Counted from the first letter of the stretch, positions 1-10,629 are shown. The stretch is 64,000 nucleotides of DNA from Gordonia neofelifaecis NRRL B-59395 (GCF_000192435.1 NZ_AEUD01000016.1:25046-89045), one strand, 5' to 3'. Notes: generated by a model not told the origin, from the letters alone. Translations and numbers: made by a program.

Positions 1-59
1 GTCTGTGCGAACGGGTCCGGCTGGCGGTCCGGCTGCGCGTCGCCCGGCGTGTTCGTCAT
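1..59 (-). CDS. N-terminus of an unidentified protein (partial, runs off left edge)
   Basis: An ATG reads leftwards from base 59 and gives 19 codons beginning MTNTPGDAQPDRQPDPFAQ before the window ends. A purine-rich stretch (GAAGAAGAC) lies just upstream and could be a ribosome binding site. The Pro/Asp/Gln-rich start resembles a disordered N-terminal tail. The family cannot be told from this fragment. It would lie downstream of the membrane hydrolase on the same strand. Confidence 0.35.
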   Translation of the reverse strand, partial: MTNTPGDAQPDRQPDPFAQ

Positions 60-158
60 GATGTCTTCTTCTGCCCCTCCCGGGCGCACCGCGCGCCCGC
101 CGCGTCATAGTACAAATCGACGGTCCGGCCCGGCGACACGGCGTCATTCGGTCGGCGG

Positions 159-1928
159 CTACTTCTCCGGTCCGTCGTGCCCGCGCAGGTCCTCGAGCGC
201 CCCTCGCACGCGTTCGGTGTCCGCAGCCGTCCATCCGTCGGGCTGCGTGACCGCCACCCACCCGTCGAGGATGACCGTTCCGTAATTGTGTCCGTGCCCG
301 TCCGGGACTCCGGCGGCGTTGCCGAGATCGGCACTGACCTGCCAGAAGGTGACGATCGGGTACCAGCGCATCGCCGGCGTGCGATCGCCGGCCGCGGGCT
401 CGGAGAGCCAGGCCGGTTTCCGGTAGAGCAGCTCCGGCGACCACCACACCACCGGATCGGTCCGATGCTGGACGTAGAGCACTCGTGGGGAGAGCCACGG
501 GTCTGGATTGCGCGCGATCCCCTCCGCATCGTTGGCGAACCGCACCACCAGACCGTTCGCATACGTCGGCTCGGCCTCCGGACTGCCCGGATCACGCCGG
601 TCGACGAGCGCCCGCCACAGCGGATTGGAGTTGGGCGGACCCACCCACAGCACTCCGTCGACCGTCGATCGGATCGCGTTCAGGTCGTCGAAGGCCCCCT
701 CCCCGGCCTGCGTGCCGAGGCTCTCCCCGTAGACGTAGAGCTTCGGTCGGTGCCCGGGTGGCTTGGTCGACCACCGGGCGCGAACGGCGTCGATCAGTCG
801 GCGTCCGGCCTCCGCCGCCTTCTCCCGATCGGCCAGGAACGACACCCAGCTCGGCAGATACGAATACTGCGCGGCGACGAGGGCGCTGTCGCCGTTCGCG
901 ACGAGTTCGAAGGTCTGTGCGGCGGTCGGATTCACCCAACCGGTACCGGTCGTCGGAATGACGACCAGGACCTTGCGGTCGAACGCCCCGGTGCGTTCCA
1001 GTTCGTCGACCACGAGCCGCATCTGCGCGTCGGGACCGTCCGCGGACTCCAGCCCCGCGTACACGCGGATCGGCTCCTTCGCGGGCTTGCCGTTGTACTC
1101 CGCGAGCTGCGCGGCGCGGATGCCGCCGGAGACGAAGTTGCGGCCCTCGAAACCCAGGGTCTCCCACCGTGCCGCGGACGCCGTGCTGCCCGACTTCTCC
1201 GGCAGCGTCGGCTGTTCGGCGCCGTCCCGGGTGGTGTCGTTGGACGCACTGAAGATCGCGTTCATCGCCGCGTAGCTGCCGCGGACCGCGACGCCGTCGA
1301 TCAGCGTGTAGATCACGACGAGCATCACGACCAGCGACAGAGCGGTCGCGGCCCGCCGCGGAATGCGGAAGACGCGGTTGAGCTTGCGGGCCAGCCAGCC
1401 GCCGACGTCGCGCAGGATCCGGAAGACGCCGACGACGGCGATCGCGATCAGCACGCTGAGGACGGGTGCCCGCAGATAGCCGAGGTAGGTCGGCGACTCG
1501 GTGCCCATCAGCTCCGCCAGCTGATCCTGCCAGTCGACGGCGAAGTACAGCGCGACCAGCGAGACCGCGACGCAGATCACCGGGACACCGATGCGGAGGG
1601 CCCGGCGGACCCGGACCGGCGGCGGCCACCATGCCGCGCGAGTGAGAACCAGGCGTTGCACCGCGACGGCCGACACCGCGCCGACGGCGTAGCCGATGGC
1701 GCCCGCGATGCCGCCGATCAGCCCCTGAAACGCCCAGTGCCGCGGCAGCAGCGACGGGGTCAGCGACCAGATGTAGAACACCGTGCCCACGACCAGTCCG
1801 GGCGGATCGATCCGGAGCACACGCATCACCCTGGTGACGGCGGAACCGAACCACATCGACGAATGACGAACGGCGGCGCGCGGACTCCTCCGCGACACCG
1901 CCGGCGTCAGCTGCTCTCCGTCGACCAA
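159..1928 (-). CDS. Integral-membrane alpha/beta-hydrolase (Abhydrolase_9 family)
   Basis: A 589-residue protein. The first ~220 residues hold several hydrophobic segments, including the family-typical stretch with SLTPSLLPRHW. The C-terminal half is a soluble alpha/beta-hydrolase domain with a nucleophile-elbow motif YGESLG near residue 402. The family is widespread in mycolate-containing actinobacteria and its substrate is unknown; a cell-envelope lipid or ester is possible. The longest frame starts with TTG three bases after the purL stop, which suggests co-transcription. An internal ATG at 1856 (MWFGSAV) is an alternative start just before the first membrane segment. Confidence 0.8.
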   Translation of the reverse strand: MVDGEQLTPAVSRRSPRAAVRHSSMWFGSAVTRVMRVLRIDPPGLVVGTVFYIWSLTPSLLPRHWAFQGLIGGIAGAIGYAVGAVSAVAVQRLVLTRAAWWPPPVRVRRALRIGVPVICVAVSLVALYFAVDWQDQLAELMGTESPTYLGYLRAPVLSVLIAIAVVGVFRILRDVGGWLARKLNRVFRIPRRAATALSLVVMLVVIYTLIDGVAVRGSYAAMNAIFSASNDTTRDGAEQPTLPEKSGSTASAARWETLGFEGRNFVSGGIRAAQLAEYNGKPAKEPIRVYAGLESADGPDAQMRLVVDELERTGAFDRKVLVVIPTTGTGWVNPTAAQTFELVANGDSALVAAQYSYLPSWVSFLADREKAAEAGRRLIDAVRARWSTKPPGHRPKLYVYGESLGTQAGEGAFDDLNAIRSTVDGVLWVGPPNSNPLWRALVDRRDPGSPEAEPTYANGLVVRFANDAEGIARNPDPWLSPRVLYVQHRTDPVVWWSPELLYRKPAWLSEPAAGDRTPAMRWYPIVTFWQVSADLGNAAGVPDGHGHNYGTVILDGWVAVTQPDGWTAADTERVRGALEDLRGHDGPEK

Positions 1929-1931
1929 CGG

Positions 1932-4259
1932 CTACCCGAACAACGCGGGCAGAGTTCCCTCGTGAACCTCGCGGAGTTCGTCGAGCTTCACCTCGAAGTG
2001 GTCCTGAACCTCCAGCGCATCGCTGCCCTGGTCGACGACGCCGATCCGCGTCCACGGCATCTGCCGGGCGTCGAGCATCGCGCAGAACCGCGACTCCTCG
2101 GTCCGCGGGACGGCGACCAGCACGCGGCCCGCCGACTCGGAGAACAGGGTGACGAACGGGTCCGCGCCCTCCGGGAGGAGGATGCGGCAGCCGGGCCGCC
2201 CCGCCCCCCCGGGGAGGAGGATGCGCCAGCCGGTCTCACCGGCCAGCGCGGCCTCCGCGACGGCCTGGATCAGGCCACCCTCGGAGATGTCGTGCGCCGC
2301 CGAGACGAGCCCGTCACGCGATGCCGCGACCAGGATCTCGCCGAGCAGCCGTTCGCGGTCGAGGTCGACCTTCGGCGGCACACCGCCGAGGTGGTCGTGC
2401 TCCACCTGCGCCCAGATCGAGCCGTCGAACTCGTCGCGGGTGTCGCCGAGCAGGATCAGCGTCTCGCCGGGCTCGGTGCCGATGTCGGTCGGGGTGCGCC
2501 GACGGACGTCGTCGATCACGCCGAGGACCGCGACCACCGGGGTCGGGAGGATCGCGGTCGATCCGGTCTGATTGTAGAAACTGACGTTGCCGCCGGTCAC
2601 CGGGATGCCGAGCTTCGCGCAGCCGTCGGCGAGACCGCGCACGGCCTGACTGAACTGCCACATCACGGCCGGGTCCTCGGGCGAGCCGAAGTTGAGGCAG
2701 TTGGAGACCGCGCGCGGCACGGCGCCGGTGACCGCGACGTTGCGGTACGCCTCGGCGAGCGCGAGCTGCACGCCGGTATACGGATCGAGGTAGGTGTACC
2801 GCCCCGAGGTGTCGGTCGAGAGCGCGATGCCACGGCCGGTCTCCTCATCGATGCGGATGACGCCGGAGTCGGCGTGCTCGGCCAAGACGGTGTTGCCGCG
2901 CACGTAGCGGTCGTACTGCTCGGTGATGAACTTCCGGCTGCACAGCGCGGGACTGGCGAGCAGCTTGAGGAACGTCTCTCGGAGCTCGTCCGAGGTCTCC
3001 GGGCGCTTCAGTCCGGCGGTGGTCGAGGCGATCACCTCGTCCTGCCAGTCGGGACGCTGCACGGGGCGGTTGTACACCGGGCCCTCGAGGGCGACGGTCT
3101 TCGGCGGGACGTCGACGACGGTCTCGCCGTGCCAGGTGACCTCGAGGTTCTCGCCGTCGGTGACCTCACCGATGACGGTCGCCAGGACGTCCCACTTGCG
3201 GCAGACCGCCATGAACTCGTCGACGTCCTCGGGCCGCACGACGGCGCACATGCGCTCCTGCGACTCCGACGACAGCACCTCCGCGGGCGTCATGCCCTCG
3301 GCGCGCATCGGCACCTGTTCGAGCGCGATGTGCATGCCGCCGTCACCTGCCGCGGCCAGTTCCGAGGTCGCGCACGACAGCCCCGCTCCGCCGAGGTCCT
3401 GGATGCCAACGACGAGCTTCTCGCGGTAGAGGTCCAGACAGCACTCGATGAGCACCTTCTCGGTGAAGGGGTCGCCGACCTGAACGCTGGGGAGCTTCTT
3501 CCGGCTGGGGCCGCCGTCGTCGTCGAAGGTCTCCGACGCGAGGACGGAGACGCCGCCGATGCCGTCGAGTCCGGTGCGCGCGCCGAACAGGATGATCTTG
3601 TTTCCGGTACCCGACGCGAACGCGAGGTGCAGGTCCTCGGTCCGGAGCACGCCGGCGCAGAGCGCGTTGACCAGCGGATTTCCCTGGTAGCTGGCATCGA
3701 AGACGGTCTCCCCGCCGATGTTCGGCAGGCCGAGCGAATTGCCGTAGCCGCCGACACCGCGGACCACGCCGTCCACTACGCGTCGGGTGTCCGGGTGATC
3801 GGCCGCACCGAACCGCAGCTGGTCCATGACGGCGATCGGTCGCGCGCCCATGGCCATGATGTCGCGGACGATGCCGCCGACGCCGGTCGCGGCGCCCTGG
3901 TACGGCTCGACGTAGCTCGGGTGGTTGTGCGACTCCACCTTGAAGGTCACCGCCCAGCCGTCGCCGACGTCGACCACGCCTGCGTTCTCGCCGATGCCCG
4001 CGAGCATGCCCGCCCGCATCTCGTCGGTGGTGGTCTCGCCGAAGTATCGGAGGTGGACCTTCGACGACTTGTAGCTGCAGTGCTCGGACCACATCACCGA
4101 GTACATCGCCAGCTCGGCGTCGGTGGGACGGCGGCCGAGGATCTCCCGGATCCGCGCGTACTCGTCGTCTTTGAGACCGAGCTCAGCAAACGGCTGGGGC
4201 TGATCGGGGGTATCGGCGGCGTTGGAAACGGTATCGACCTGAGCGCTCACGGCGACCAT
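1932..4259 (-). CDS. purL: Phosphoribosylformylglycinamidine synthase subunit PurL
   Basis: A 775-residue protein of the small PurL class, which works with separate PurS and PurQ. It converts FGAR to FGAM with ATP and glutamine-derived ammonia in purine synthesis. Visible landmarks are [10 protein letters not shown] near residue 55, VESHNHPS, the glycine-rich [11 protein letters not shown] and [10 protein letters not shown] in the C-terminal half. Length is normal for the family. The start is ATG at 4259, with a divergent intergenic region of about 160 bp before the AAA+ gene. purS and purQ are not in the window. Confidence 0.97.
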   Translation of the reverse strand: MVAVSAQVDTVSNAADTPDQPQPFAELGLKDDEYARIREILGRRPTDAELAMYSVMWSEHCSYKSSKVHLRYFGETTTDEMRAGMLAGIGENAGVVDVGDGWAVTFKVESHNHPSYVEPYQGAATGVGGIVRDIMAMGARPIAVMDQLRFGAADHPDTRRVVDGVVRGVGGYGNSLGLPNIGGETVFDASYQGNPLVNALCAGVLRTEDLHLAFASGTGNKIILFGARTGLDGIGGVSVLASETFDDDGGPSRKKLPSVQVGDPFTEKVLIECCLDLYREKLVVGIQDLGGAGLSCATSELAAAGDGGMHIALEQVPMRAEGMTPAEVLSSESQERMCAVVRPEDVDEFMAVCRKWDVLATVIGEVTDGENLEVTWHGETVVDVPPKTVALEGPVYNRPVQRPDWQDEVIASTTAGLKRPETSDELRETFLKLLASPALCSRKFITEQYDRYVRGNTVLAEHADSGVIRIDEETGRGIALSTDTSGRYTYLDPYTGVQLALAEAYRNVAVTGAVPRAVSNCLNFGSPEDPAVMWQFSQAVRGLADGCAKLGIPVTGGNVSFYNQTGSTAILPTPVVAVLGVIDDVRRRTPTDIGTEPGETLILLGDTRDEFDGSIWAQVEHDHLGGVPPKVDLDRERLLGEILVAASRDGLVSAAHDISEGGLIQAVAEAALAGETGWRILLPGGAGRPGCRILLPEGADPFVTLFSESAGRVLVAVPRTEESRFCAMLDARQMPWTRIGVVDQGSDALEVQDHFEVKLDELREVHEGTLPALFG

Positions 4260-4422
4260 TCTATGCGAGGTTTCGCCGCTGGATGGTCACGCCTCCGACC
4301 GGGGTGCGCCACGCCACCCGCACGTCCGTCCGAGACGGACCGCGGACCGAGTTCTCCCGGTCCGCCCGCGATTGTCGGAGGCGGCGGATACAGTCGGCGC
4401 ACAACAGGTTCGGGGGGACCAC

Positions 4423-6153
4423 ATGATCGAGGGGAACATTCTTTCGCGACGTGCGCCGGGTGAGGCCCGGCAGCGCGCACGCGAGTACTTCGTCGCCGGG
4501 CTGACCGCGGCCGGGCTGCTGACCGGAGGTCCACCGCCGGACCCGCATCGAGCGCGAGCCGCCTTCGCTCGCGCCACCGAGTTCGATCCGACGCTCGGCG
4601 ACGCGTGGCTCGGCCGGGTATCCGCGGGCGACCGCTCCGGTCCGGTGCTTCTCGGCCTGTACCGGGCGCGCGAGTCCATCGGGGCGGAGCAGCGCCGGCT
4701 CGGGATGCCCGCGGGCGCCTTGGTGGGCCACCTGGCGAGCGGCATGTTCATCGACCTGCCGATCACGACGTCCACCGACGTCGCCGCGGGTTATGCGGCC
4801 TCGCTGCTGGCCGGCGGCGACGTGGACGGTGCCGAACAGGTCCTGAACGAGTCCGGAGACTGCGGACCGACCGCGGCGTTCTGCCGCGGCATCCTCGAAG
4901 TGCGCAGACGCCGATGGCGAGCAGTCCTGAGCACATTGGCGCCGTCTTCCGACTGGACCGATGAGTACCTGTGCGCGGCAGCCGATTTCATGCTCGGCAC
5001 AGCATGCGTCCAGCTCGGCATGTTCGACGAGGGGCTGCGCCGACTCGGCAATGCCGAGGCGTCGGTACTGACCACCTGCCGACCGCACGCGCTGTTCACC
5101 ATCGGACTCGCTCATCGAGCGCGAGGCGACGAGCCGTCGGCCCGCGCGTGCCTGGAGGAGGCTTACGCCCTCGACTCCGGCCTGACCGATGCCGCCAGGG
5201 CCCTGGCCGATCCGACGCTGCAGCTGACGATCGAGCGCGTCGACGAGACCGCGCCCGCGACGGCGGTCGTGCCGCAGTCGGGTGTCGACGAGTCGGCGTT
5301 GCGGGCGGTCGCCGACGAACTCGGCGCGCAGATCGGACTCGGGCCGGTCAAGGACCAGGTCGAACGACTGCGCGCCGCCGTCACGCTCGCTCAGTTGCGG
5401 GCGGAGAAGGGTTTGCGTACGCAGTCGCGCAGCCTGCATCTGGCCTTCACCGGGCCACCGGGAACGGGCAAGACCACGATCGCACGACTGGTGGCCCGGC
5501 TGTACCGCGCGCTCGGCCTCCTCGCCACAGACACCGTGGTGGAGGTGAGCAGGCGCGATCTGGTCGGCCAGCATCTCGGGTCGACGGCTCCGAAGACCTC
5601 CGCCGTCATCGACTCCGCGCTCGACGGCGTCCTCTTCATCGACGAGGCGTACACCCTGATCCAGGAGGGCCTCGCGGGCGGCGACGCCTTCGGCCGCGAA
5701 GCCGTCGACACCCTGCTCGCGCGGATGGAGAACGACCGGGACCGCCTCGTCGTGATCGTCGCCGGTTACGACGACGAGATCGACCGGCTCATGGCGTCCA
5801 ACGAAGGCCTCGCCTCTCGCTTCGCGCGGCGGATCAAGTTCACCTCGTACACGCCCGGCGAGCTCATCCGAATCGCGGAGTCGATCGCCGGCCGTCGCGA
5901 CGCCCGGCTGTCCGCGGACGCCGCCGCCGAACTCGAGCAGTTGTTCGCCGACCTCTACGACGACGTCTCCGGCGGCCGCAGAGCCTCAGACGTCGCGGGC
6001 AACGGACGGTTCGTCCGCAACATCGTCGAAGCCGCCGAAGAGGAGCGGGAACTGCGGCTCGCCAGAACCTCCGATCTCGACACGCTCACCGACGCCGACC
6101 TGATGACGATCACGGGTGACGACGTGCGGGCGGCCCGGGCGGCGTCGATCTGA
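4423..6153 (+). CDS. EccA-like CbxX/CfxQ-family AAA+ ATPase
   Basis: A 576-residue protein. The N-terminal ~300 residues are helical and TPR-like; the C-terminal half is an AAA+ module with Walker A GPPGTGKTT (about 344-352), Walker B LFIDEAYTL (about 404-412) and an arginine-rich sensor region (ASRFARRIKF). This architecture is that of EccA, the cytosolic ATPase of type VII (ESX) secretion. No EsxA/B, PE/PPE or EccB-E genes are nearby, so assignment to an ESX system is by family only. The ATG at 4423 is chosen because a G-rich ribosome binding site (CGGGGGGACC) precedes it. The 3' end overlaps the convergent hydrolase gene by 44 bp. Confidence 0.8.
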   Translation: MIEGNILSRRAPGEARQRAREYFVAGLTAAGLLTGGPPPDPHRARAAFARATEFDPTLGDAWLGRVSAGDRSGPVLLGLYRARESIGAEQRRLGMPAGALVGHLASGMFIDLPITTSTDVAAGYAASLLAGGDVDGAEQVLNESGDCGPTAAFCRGILEVRRRRWRAVLSTLAPSSDWTDEYLCAAADFMLGTACVQLGMFDEGLRRLGNAEASVLTTCRPHALFTIGLAHRARGDEPSARACLEEAYALDSGLTDAARALADPTLQLTIERVDETAPATAVVPQSGVDESALRAVADELGAQIGLGPVKDQVERLRAAVTLAQLRAEKGLRTQSRSLHLAFTGPPGTGKTTIARLVARLYRALGLLATDTVVEVSRRDLVGQHLGSTAPKTSAVIDSALDGVLFIDEAYTLIQEGLAGGDAFGREAVDTLLARMENDRDRLVVIVAGYDDEIDRLMASNEGLASRFARRIKFTSYTPGELIRIAESIAGRRDARLSADAAAELEQLFADLYDDVSGGRRASDVAGNGRFVRNIVEAAEEERELRLARTSDLDTLTDADLMTITGDDVRAARAASI

Positions 6154-7087
6154 CGCGGATGCCAGGTTGTGCGTCACCGGCATCGTGACTCGGAACGATC
6201 GCGACCCGGTGCCGCACGACATGCAGGCGATGCAGCGTCTCCCAGGCGATGTCGCGGTCGGCATCTGCCAGCAACGCCGGATAGGAGGCCTTCTGCCGCA
6301 ACCGATCCACTTGGATTCGGCCCCATACGGCGTCACCGGCCAGCAACGTGGGCCCGGACTCGGTCTGCAGCAGAATCCCGATGCTTCCCGGAGTGTGACC
6401 GGCGAGGTCGACAAGGAGCACTGATCGGTCGCCGAACAGATCGTGGCTGCGCGGAAAGGACAGGACCGGCGGGCCGTCCAGGTCGTAGAGGCTGAGCGGG
6501 CGGTCGCGCAGCGCAGGACGGACACCGCCCTGCGGAGCCACCGGTCCTCTCGTCATCCACGAATGCTCCTGGCGATGAAGGTGGACTGCCAGTCCTGGCA
6601 GGTCGAGAAGTCCGGCGACGTGATCCCAGTGCAAGTGAGTCGGCAACACGAAATCGATGGACCGGCCTTCGATGCCCACTGCCGACAGCGCCTGCCGGAC
6701 GTCGATCACATCGCGACGGGGCCGGACGGCCACGCGCAGCGCCCACGGAACGTCTGAGACCGCTCGTTCGTGGACGTTCACACAGACCCCTGGATCGACC
6801 AGGAACGTGCCCCGCGGGTGACGCACGACGAAGGCATTGATCAGATTGGGCGTCCTCGCGGGCCGCCAGACACCCTCGGCGACCGCGAGCGTCGGGACAA
6901 ACCGTGCTCGCTGCGGCAGTCTGGCCATGTCAACGACGGTTCCCGGCGACGGGATTCCATGGTCGGTGATCGACGCCAGAAGTCGCCGGTCCGGTCGTCG
7001 TGGTCGGACGACGCCGAGCGGGAGCCCCGCCACCGCCCGACAGCATGTCAGCAGACTCGGTCGAGCGACTTCCTCGATCATCGGCAT
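6110..7087 (-). CDS. Metallo-beta-lactamase-fold hydrolase (lactonase-like)
   Basis: A 325-residue protein. The zinc motif HLHWDH sits at about 151-156, followed by GHTPGSIG and GDAVWG, the later metal-ligand regions of the metallo-beta-lactamase fold. The layout (NAFVVRHPRGTFLVDPG, then the HxHxDH motif) resembles the N-acyl-homoserine-lactonase/esterase branch rather than true beta-lactamases. Substrate is unknown. The start at 7087 follows a GGGG stretch; a second in-frame ATG lies two codons in. It is convergent with and overlaps the AAA+ gene. Confidence 0.75.
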   Translation of the reverse strand: MPMIEEVARPSLLTCCRAVAGLPLGVVRPRRPDRRLLASITDHGIPSPGTVVDMARLPQRARFVPTLAVAEGVWRPARTPNLINAFVVRHPRGTFLVDPGVCVNVHERAVSDVPWALRVAVRPRRDVIDVRQALSAVGIEGRSIDFVLPTHLHWDHVAGLLDLPGLAVHLHRQEHSWMTRGPVAPQGGVRPALRDRPLSLYDLDGPPVLSFPRSHDLFGDRSVLLVDLAGHTPGSIGILLQTESGPTLLAGDAVWGRIQVDRLRQKASYPALLADADRDIAWETLHRLHVVRHRVAIVPSHDAGDAQPGIRVRSTPPGPPARRHP

Positions 7088-7252
7088 CCCCCGGTTCCGG
7101 CAGATCGTTTGTGAACCCAGCACCGAGTCCCAGTGTGAACAAGGCTCGTCCGGGTCGCCACCCGATACCGAACCGTGCGCCGTGCCTGACGCGGATGCCG
7201 GGTTCGCGTAGTGTCCGGCGGGGAGGCGGAGACCCGCCCAGGGGAGGAAACG

Positions 7253-7672
7253 ATGAAAGCGATCATGCGAATCTCCGTGACCGTCGCAGCGGCAGTCACG
7301 GCACTGGCGGGAACGGGACTGGTCACCGCGCCGTCTGCCGAGGCCGAGACGCGGACCGCACGGGTGCTGGAGTTCGACTTGGATCCGGTGACGACTCAGT
7401 CGGTCGCCTCCGACCCCATGCAGGCTGCGGCGTCGCTGGCGCGCACCTCCGGCGGGTCGGTGCTGTCCTCCGACGCCTGGTTCACCGCGTTCACCGTGCA
7501 GAGCATGGGCAGGTCGATCCGGTCGTCGAAGAGCCCGCGTCCGTGCCTGTCCGGCTTCTACGAGCTCAGTTCCTCGAGCCGTTCGAAGGCCGCGGGCTGG
7601 ACGCTGTCGCACTGCACGCGAGTGCTCCCGGAGTTCCGTCAGGTCACGCGCACGACGAGGCTGCCGGACTGA
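7253..7672 (+). CDS. Small secreted protein of unknown function
   Basis: A 139-residue protein with a clear signal peptide: a Lys/Arg start, a hydrophobic alanine/valine core and a likely cleavage after the AEAE region near residue 33. The mature part has two cysteines (in PCLSG and SHCTR) that could form a disulfide, and no domain that I recognise. It resembles the subtilisin-inhibitor-like small secreted proteins of actinobacteria only in size and cysteines. The start at 7253 is supported by GGGGAGGAAACG directly upstream. A strong hairpin follows ten bases after the stop. Confidence 0.7.
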   Translation: MKAIMRISVTVAAAVTALAGTGLVTAPSAEAETRTARVLEFDLDPVTTQSVASDPMQAAASLARTSGGSVLSSDAWFTAFTVQSMGRSIRSSKSPRPCLSGFYELSSSSRSKAAGWTLSHCTRVLPEFRQVTRTTRLPD

Positions 7673-7681
7673 CCGCCGCAT

Positions 7682-7722
7682 CGCGATGAGTCTGCGCCCG
7701 TGGAGGGCGCAGACTCATCGCG
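7682..7722. terminator. Bidirectional hairpin terminator, 18-bp perfect stem
   Basis: A perfect stem (arms 7682-7699 and 7705-7722, loop of five bases) lies between the convergent small secreted gene and cysNC. There is no T-run, as is usual for actinobacterial terminators. The same hairpin recurs at 34061-34099 with one compensatory base-pair change. Confidence 0.8.
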
Positions 7723-7732
7723 GGTGCAGGTC

Positions 7733-9622
7733 CTACAGTCCCAGATCGCGCATGATCCGCTCGGCGATCGCCGCGGGCGACCCATCCGCCGGATGCACCA
7801 CCAGGTCCGGGTGCTCGGGAACCTCGTACGGCGAGTCGATGCCGGTGAACTGCGAGATCTCCCCCGACCGGGCCTTCGCATACAGCCCCTTCGGGTCGCG
7901 GGCCTCGCAGTCGTCCAGCGGAGTGTCGACGAAGATCTCGTAGAACGGCAGGTCGGCTGCCTCGTGGATCTCGCGGGCCCGGCGGCGCTCGGCGGCGAAC
8001 GGACTGATGAGCGACACCAGCGCGACCGCACCGGAATCTGCGAACAACGACGCGACTTCGGCTGTACGGCGGATGTTCTCGCGGCGGTCGTTGTCACTGA
8101 AACCGAGATCGCCGTTGAGTCCGTGGCGCAGGTTGTCGCCGTCGAGCAGGTAGGCAGGTCGCCCCTCGGCGACGATTCGCCGTTCCAACTCCGTCGCGAT
8201 GGTCGACTTCCCGGAGCCCGAGAGTCCGGTGAGCCACAGAGTCGCGCCCCGGTGCGATCGGTTCTCGCGAGTCACCTTGCTCGACTGCCAGACCACCTGG
8301 CTGTCGCGGGCCAACGGCGCGCTGATCATTCCGGCGGCGACCGTCGCATTGGTGGCCTCATCGATCAGGATGAAGCTCCCCGTCGCCCGGTTGCGGCGAT
8401 ACTCGTCGAACATCACCGGGTGCTGTGCATGCAGCGACAGTCGTCCGATCTCGTTGAGCGCCAGGCCTGTCGCGTCCTCGTCACGGTGCAGGGTGTTGAC
8501 GTCGAGACGGTAGTTGAGGCCCTCCACCCGCACCCGCGTCTCGCGCGTGCCGCACAACATCCGGTACGTGCTGCCCGCGGTCAGCGTGGTGGACTCGGAG
8601 AACCAACAGACCATCGCGTCGAGTTCGCGGCCGACGTGCGGACGGTTGTTGGGACGCACCAGCATGTCGCCGCGGACGATGTCGATCTCGTCCGCCAAGG
8701 CGATCGAGACGGCCTGGGAGGCGAAGGCCTCGTCCAGTTCGACGCCGCCCGGACCCCAGATCTGCTTCACCGTGGTGCCGAAGCCGCCGGGCAGCGCGAC
8801 CACCTTGTCGCCGACGGCGAACGTCCCGCCGGCGACGGTGCCCGCGAACGCCCGGTGATCGAATCCGTCGCTGCGCTGCGGCCGGATCACGTACTGGACC
8901 GGGAATCGCGCGTCCCGCAGATTGCGGTCGGACGCGATGTAGACGTTCTCCAGGTGGCTCAGCAGCGGACGGCCCGTGTACCAGGGCATCTCCTCGGACT
9001 TGTCTACGACGTTGTCGCCGCGGAGTGCGGAGATCGGGATGAAGCTCATGTCGGTGACGTTCAGCTTCGCCGCGAACGCGACCACCTCGTCGCAGATCTC
9101 CTCGAACCGCTCGCGCGAGTAGTCGACGAGGTCCATCTTGTTGACGCACACCGTGAGGTGCGGGATGCCCAGGAGCGACGAGAGGAAGGCGTGCCTGCGG
9201 GTCTGCTCCAGCACCCCCTTCCGCGCGTCGATCAGGATGATCGCGAGATCGGCGGTGGACGCCCCGGTCACCATGTTGCGCGTGTACTGCACGTGCCCGG
9301 GCGAGTCCGCGATGATGAACTTGCGCGCCTGCGTGGCGAAGTAGCGGTACGCGACGTCGATGGTGATGCCCTGTTCGCGCTCAGCGCGCAACCCGTCGGT
9401 GAGGAGCGCGAGGTCGGCGTACTCATCGCCCCGCTGGGCACTGGTGCGCTCGATCGCCTCGAGCTGGTCGGTGAGGATCGACTTCGAGTCGTACAGCAGC
9501 CGGCCGATGAGCGTCGACTTGCCGTCGTCGACGCTGCCCGCGGTCGCGATCCTCAGCAGTTCACCCGGGGCGACCACTTCGGCGTCGACGACGTCGGCAC
9601 CTGCCTGAGTGTCGGAGCTCAT
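7733..9622 (-). CDS. cysNC: Bifunctional sulfate adenylyltransferase subunit 1 / APS kinase CysNC
   Basis: A 629-residue fusion. The N-terminal ~430 residues are an EF-Tu-like GTPase (CysN) with G1 motif [14 protein letters not shown] and NKMD. The C-terminal ~190 residues are APS kinase (CysC) with P-loop GLSGSGKST and the DGDNLRHGL motif. With CysD it makes APS from sulfate and ATP, then phosphorylates it to PAPS for assimilation or for sulfotransferases. The ATG at 9622 overlaps the cysD stop by one base (TGATG), which implies translational coupling. Confidence 0.96.
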   Translation of the reverse strand: MSSDTQAGADVVDAEVVAPGELLRIATAGSVDDGKSTLIGRLLYDSKSILTDQLEAIERTSAQRGDEYADLALLTDGLRAEREQGITIDVAYRYFATQARKFIIADSPGHVQYTRNMVTGASTADLAIILIDARKGVLEQTRRHAFLSSLLGIPHLTVCVNKMDLVDYSRERFEEICDEVVAFAAKLNVTDMSFIPISALRGDNVVDKSEEMPWYTGRPLLSHLENVYIASDRNLRDARFPVQYVIRPQRSDGFDHRAFAGTVAGGTFAVGDKVVALPGGFGTTVKQIWGPGGVELDEAFASQAVSIALADEIDIVRGDMLVRPNNRPHVGRELDAMVCWFSESTTLTAGSTYRMLCGTRETRVRVEGLNYRLDVNTLHRDEDATGLALNEIGRLSLHAQHPVMFDEYRRNRATGSFILIDEATNATVAAGMISAPLARDSQVVWQSSKVTRENRSHRGATLWLTGLSGSGKSTIATELERRIVAEGRPAYLLDGDNLRHGLNGDLGFSDNDRRENIRRTAEVASLFADSGAVALVSLISPFAAERRRAREIHEAADLPFYEIFVDTPLDDCEARDPKGLYAKARSGEISQFTGIDSPYEVPEHPDLVVHPADGSPAAIAERIMRDLGL

Positions 9623-10578
9623 CAGAAGTAGCCTTCCTTCTTGCGGTCTTCCATCCCGGCTTCGGAGATGCGGTCGTCTGCGCGGGTGGCGCCGCGCTCG
9701 GTGACGCGGGTGGCGGCGACCTCGGCGATCACCTTCTCCGGCGTGTCCGCGTCGCTCTCGACGCAGCCGGTGCAGGTCGCGTCGCCGACGGTGCGGAATC
9801 GGACGCGCTCGGTGTGCGCCGTCTCGCCGGGATAGGTCTCGAGGAACCGGGTCTTGGCGAGCAGCATCCCGTCGCGCGGTACCACCTCGCGTTCGTGCGC
9901 GTAGTAGATCGACGGCAGGTCGATGGCCTCTTGCGCGATGTAGTTCCAGATGTCGAGTTCGGTCCAGTTGCTCAGCGGGAACACTCGGATGTGCTCGCCG
10001 CGGGCGCAGTGCCCGTTGTAGAGATTCCACAGTTCGGGCCGCTGATTGCGCGGATCCCACGCGCCGAAGGAATCGCGGAAGCTGAAGAACCGCTCCTTGG
10101 CGCGGGCCTTCTCCTCATCGCGCCGTGCACCGCCGAACACGGCGTCGAACCGGTTCTCCGAGATCCCGCGCAGCAGGGCCGCGGTCTGCAGCCGATTGCG
10201 CGAGGTCCCCGGTCCGGTCTGCTCGACGACGCGTCCGGCGTCGATGTCGTCCTGCACGCTGCTGACGATCAGACTCACACCGGTCCGCTCGACCACCCGA
10301 TCGCGGTACTCGATGACCTCGTCGAAGTTGTGCCCGGTGTCGACGTGCATCAGCGGGAACGGAACCGGCGCGGGCCAGAACGCCTTCTGCGCGAGGTGGA
10401 ACATGACCACCGAGTCCTTGCCGCCGGAGAACAGCATCGCGGGCCGCTCGAAGGTCGCCGCGACCTCACGGAAGATGTGGACGGCTTCGGCCTCCAATTC
10501 CTCGAGCGTCGTCAGCTCGTATCGTCGGCCTGCACCCGCGGGGGCGGCCGGGACGGTTCCGTCGGGCGATGTGATCAT
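9622..10578 (-). CDS. cysD: Sulfate adenylyltransferase subunit 2 CysD
   Basis: A 318-residue protein, the ATP-sulfurylase catalytic subunit of the PAPS-reductase/ATP-pyrophosphatase family. The pyrophosphatase loop reads [27 protein letters not shown] and [12 protein letters not shown] are typical CysD motifs, and the end [11 protein letters not shown] is highly family-specific. The ATG at 10578 has AAGGGGAG upstream. It is the first gene of the cysD-cysNC operon and is divergent from an IclR-type regulator across a perfect palindrome. Confidence 0.97.
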   Translation of the reverse strand: MITSPDGTVPAAPAGAGRRYELTTLEELEAEAVHIFREVAATFERPAMLFSGGKDSVVMFHLAQKAFWPAPVPFPLMHVDTGHNFDEVIEYRDRVVERTGVSLIVSSVQDDIDAGRVVEQTGPGTSRNRLQTAALLRGISENRFDAVFGGARRDEEKARAKERFFSFRDSFGAWDPRNQRPELWNLYNGHCARGEHIRVFPLSNWTELDIWNYIAQEAIDLPSIYYAHEREVVPRDGMLLAKTRFLETYPGETAHTERVRFRTVGDATCTGCVESDADTPEKVIAEVAATRVTERGATRADDRISEAGMEDRKKEGYF

Positions 10579-10598
10579 CGGCACCACTCCCCTTGACC

Positions 10599-10614
10599 TG
10601 TCGAATATTCGACA
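10599..10614. promoter_or_regulatory. Perfect 16-bp palindrome between cysD and the IclR-type regulator
   Basis: The sequence TGTCGAATATTCGACA is its own reverse complement. It lies 20 bp upstream of the cysD ATG and 15 bp upstream of the regulator ATG, so a bound protein would cover both promoters. IclR-family proteins commonly bind palindromes beside their own gene, so this is the best candidate operator. Confidence 0.7.
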
Positions 10615-10629
10615 CTTAGTGTTGGCAAT

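Noticed and set aside
177-4463. A 1428-codon open frame on the + strand
   Set aside because: It is antisense to the membrane hydrolase and purL, has a low-complexity Arg/Asp/Val-rich product and no domain; long antisense frames are common at this GC content.
7700-9631. A 643-codon + strand frame over cysNC
   Set aside because: Antisense shadow of a well-supported bifunctional enzyme.
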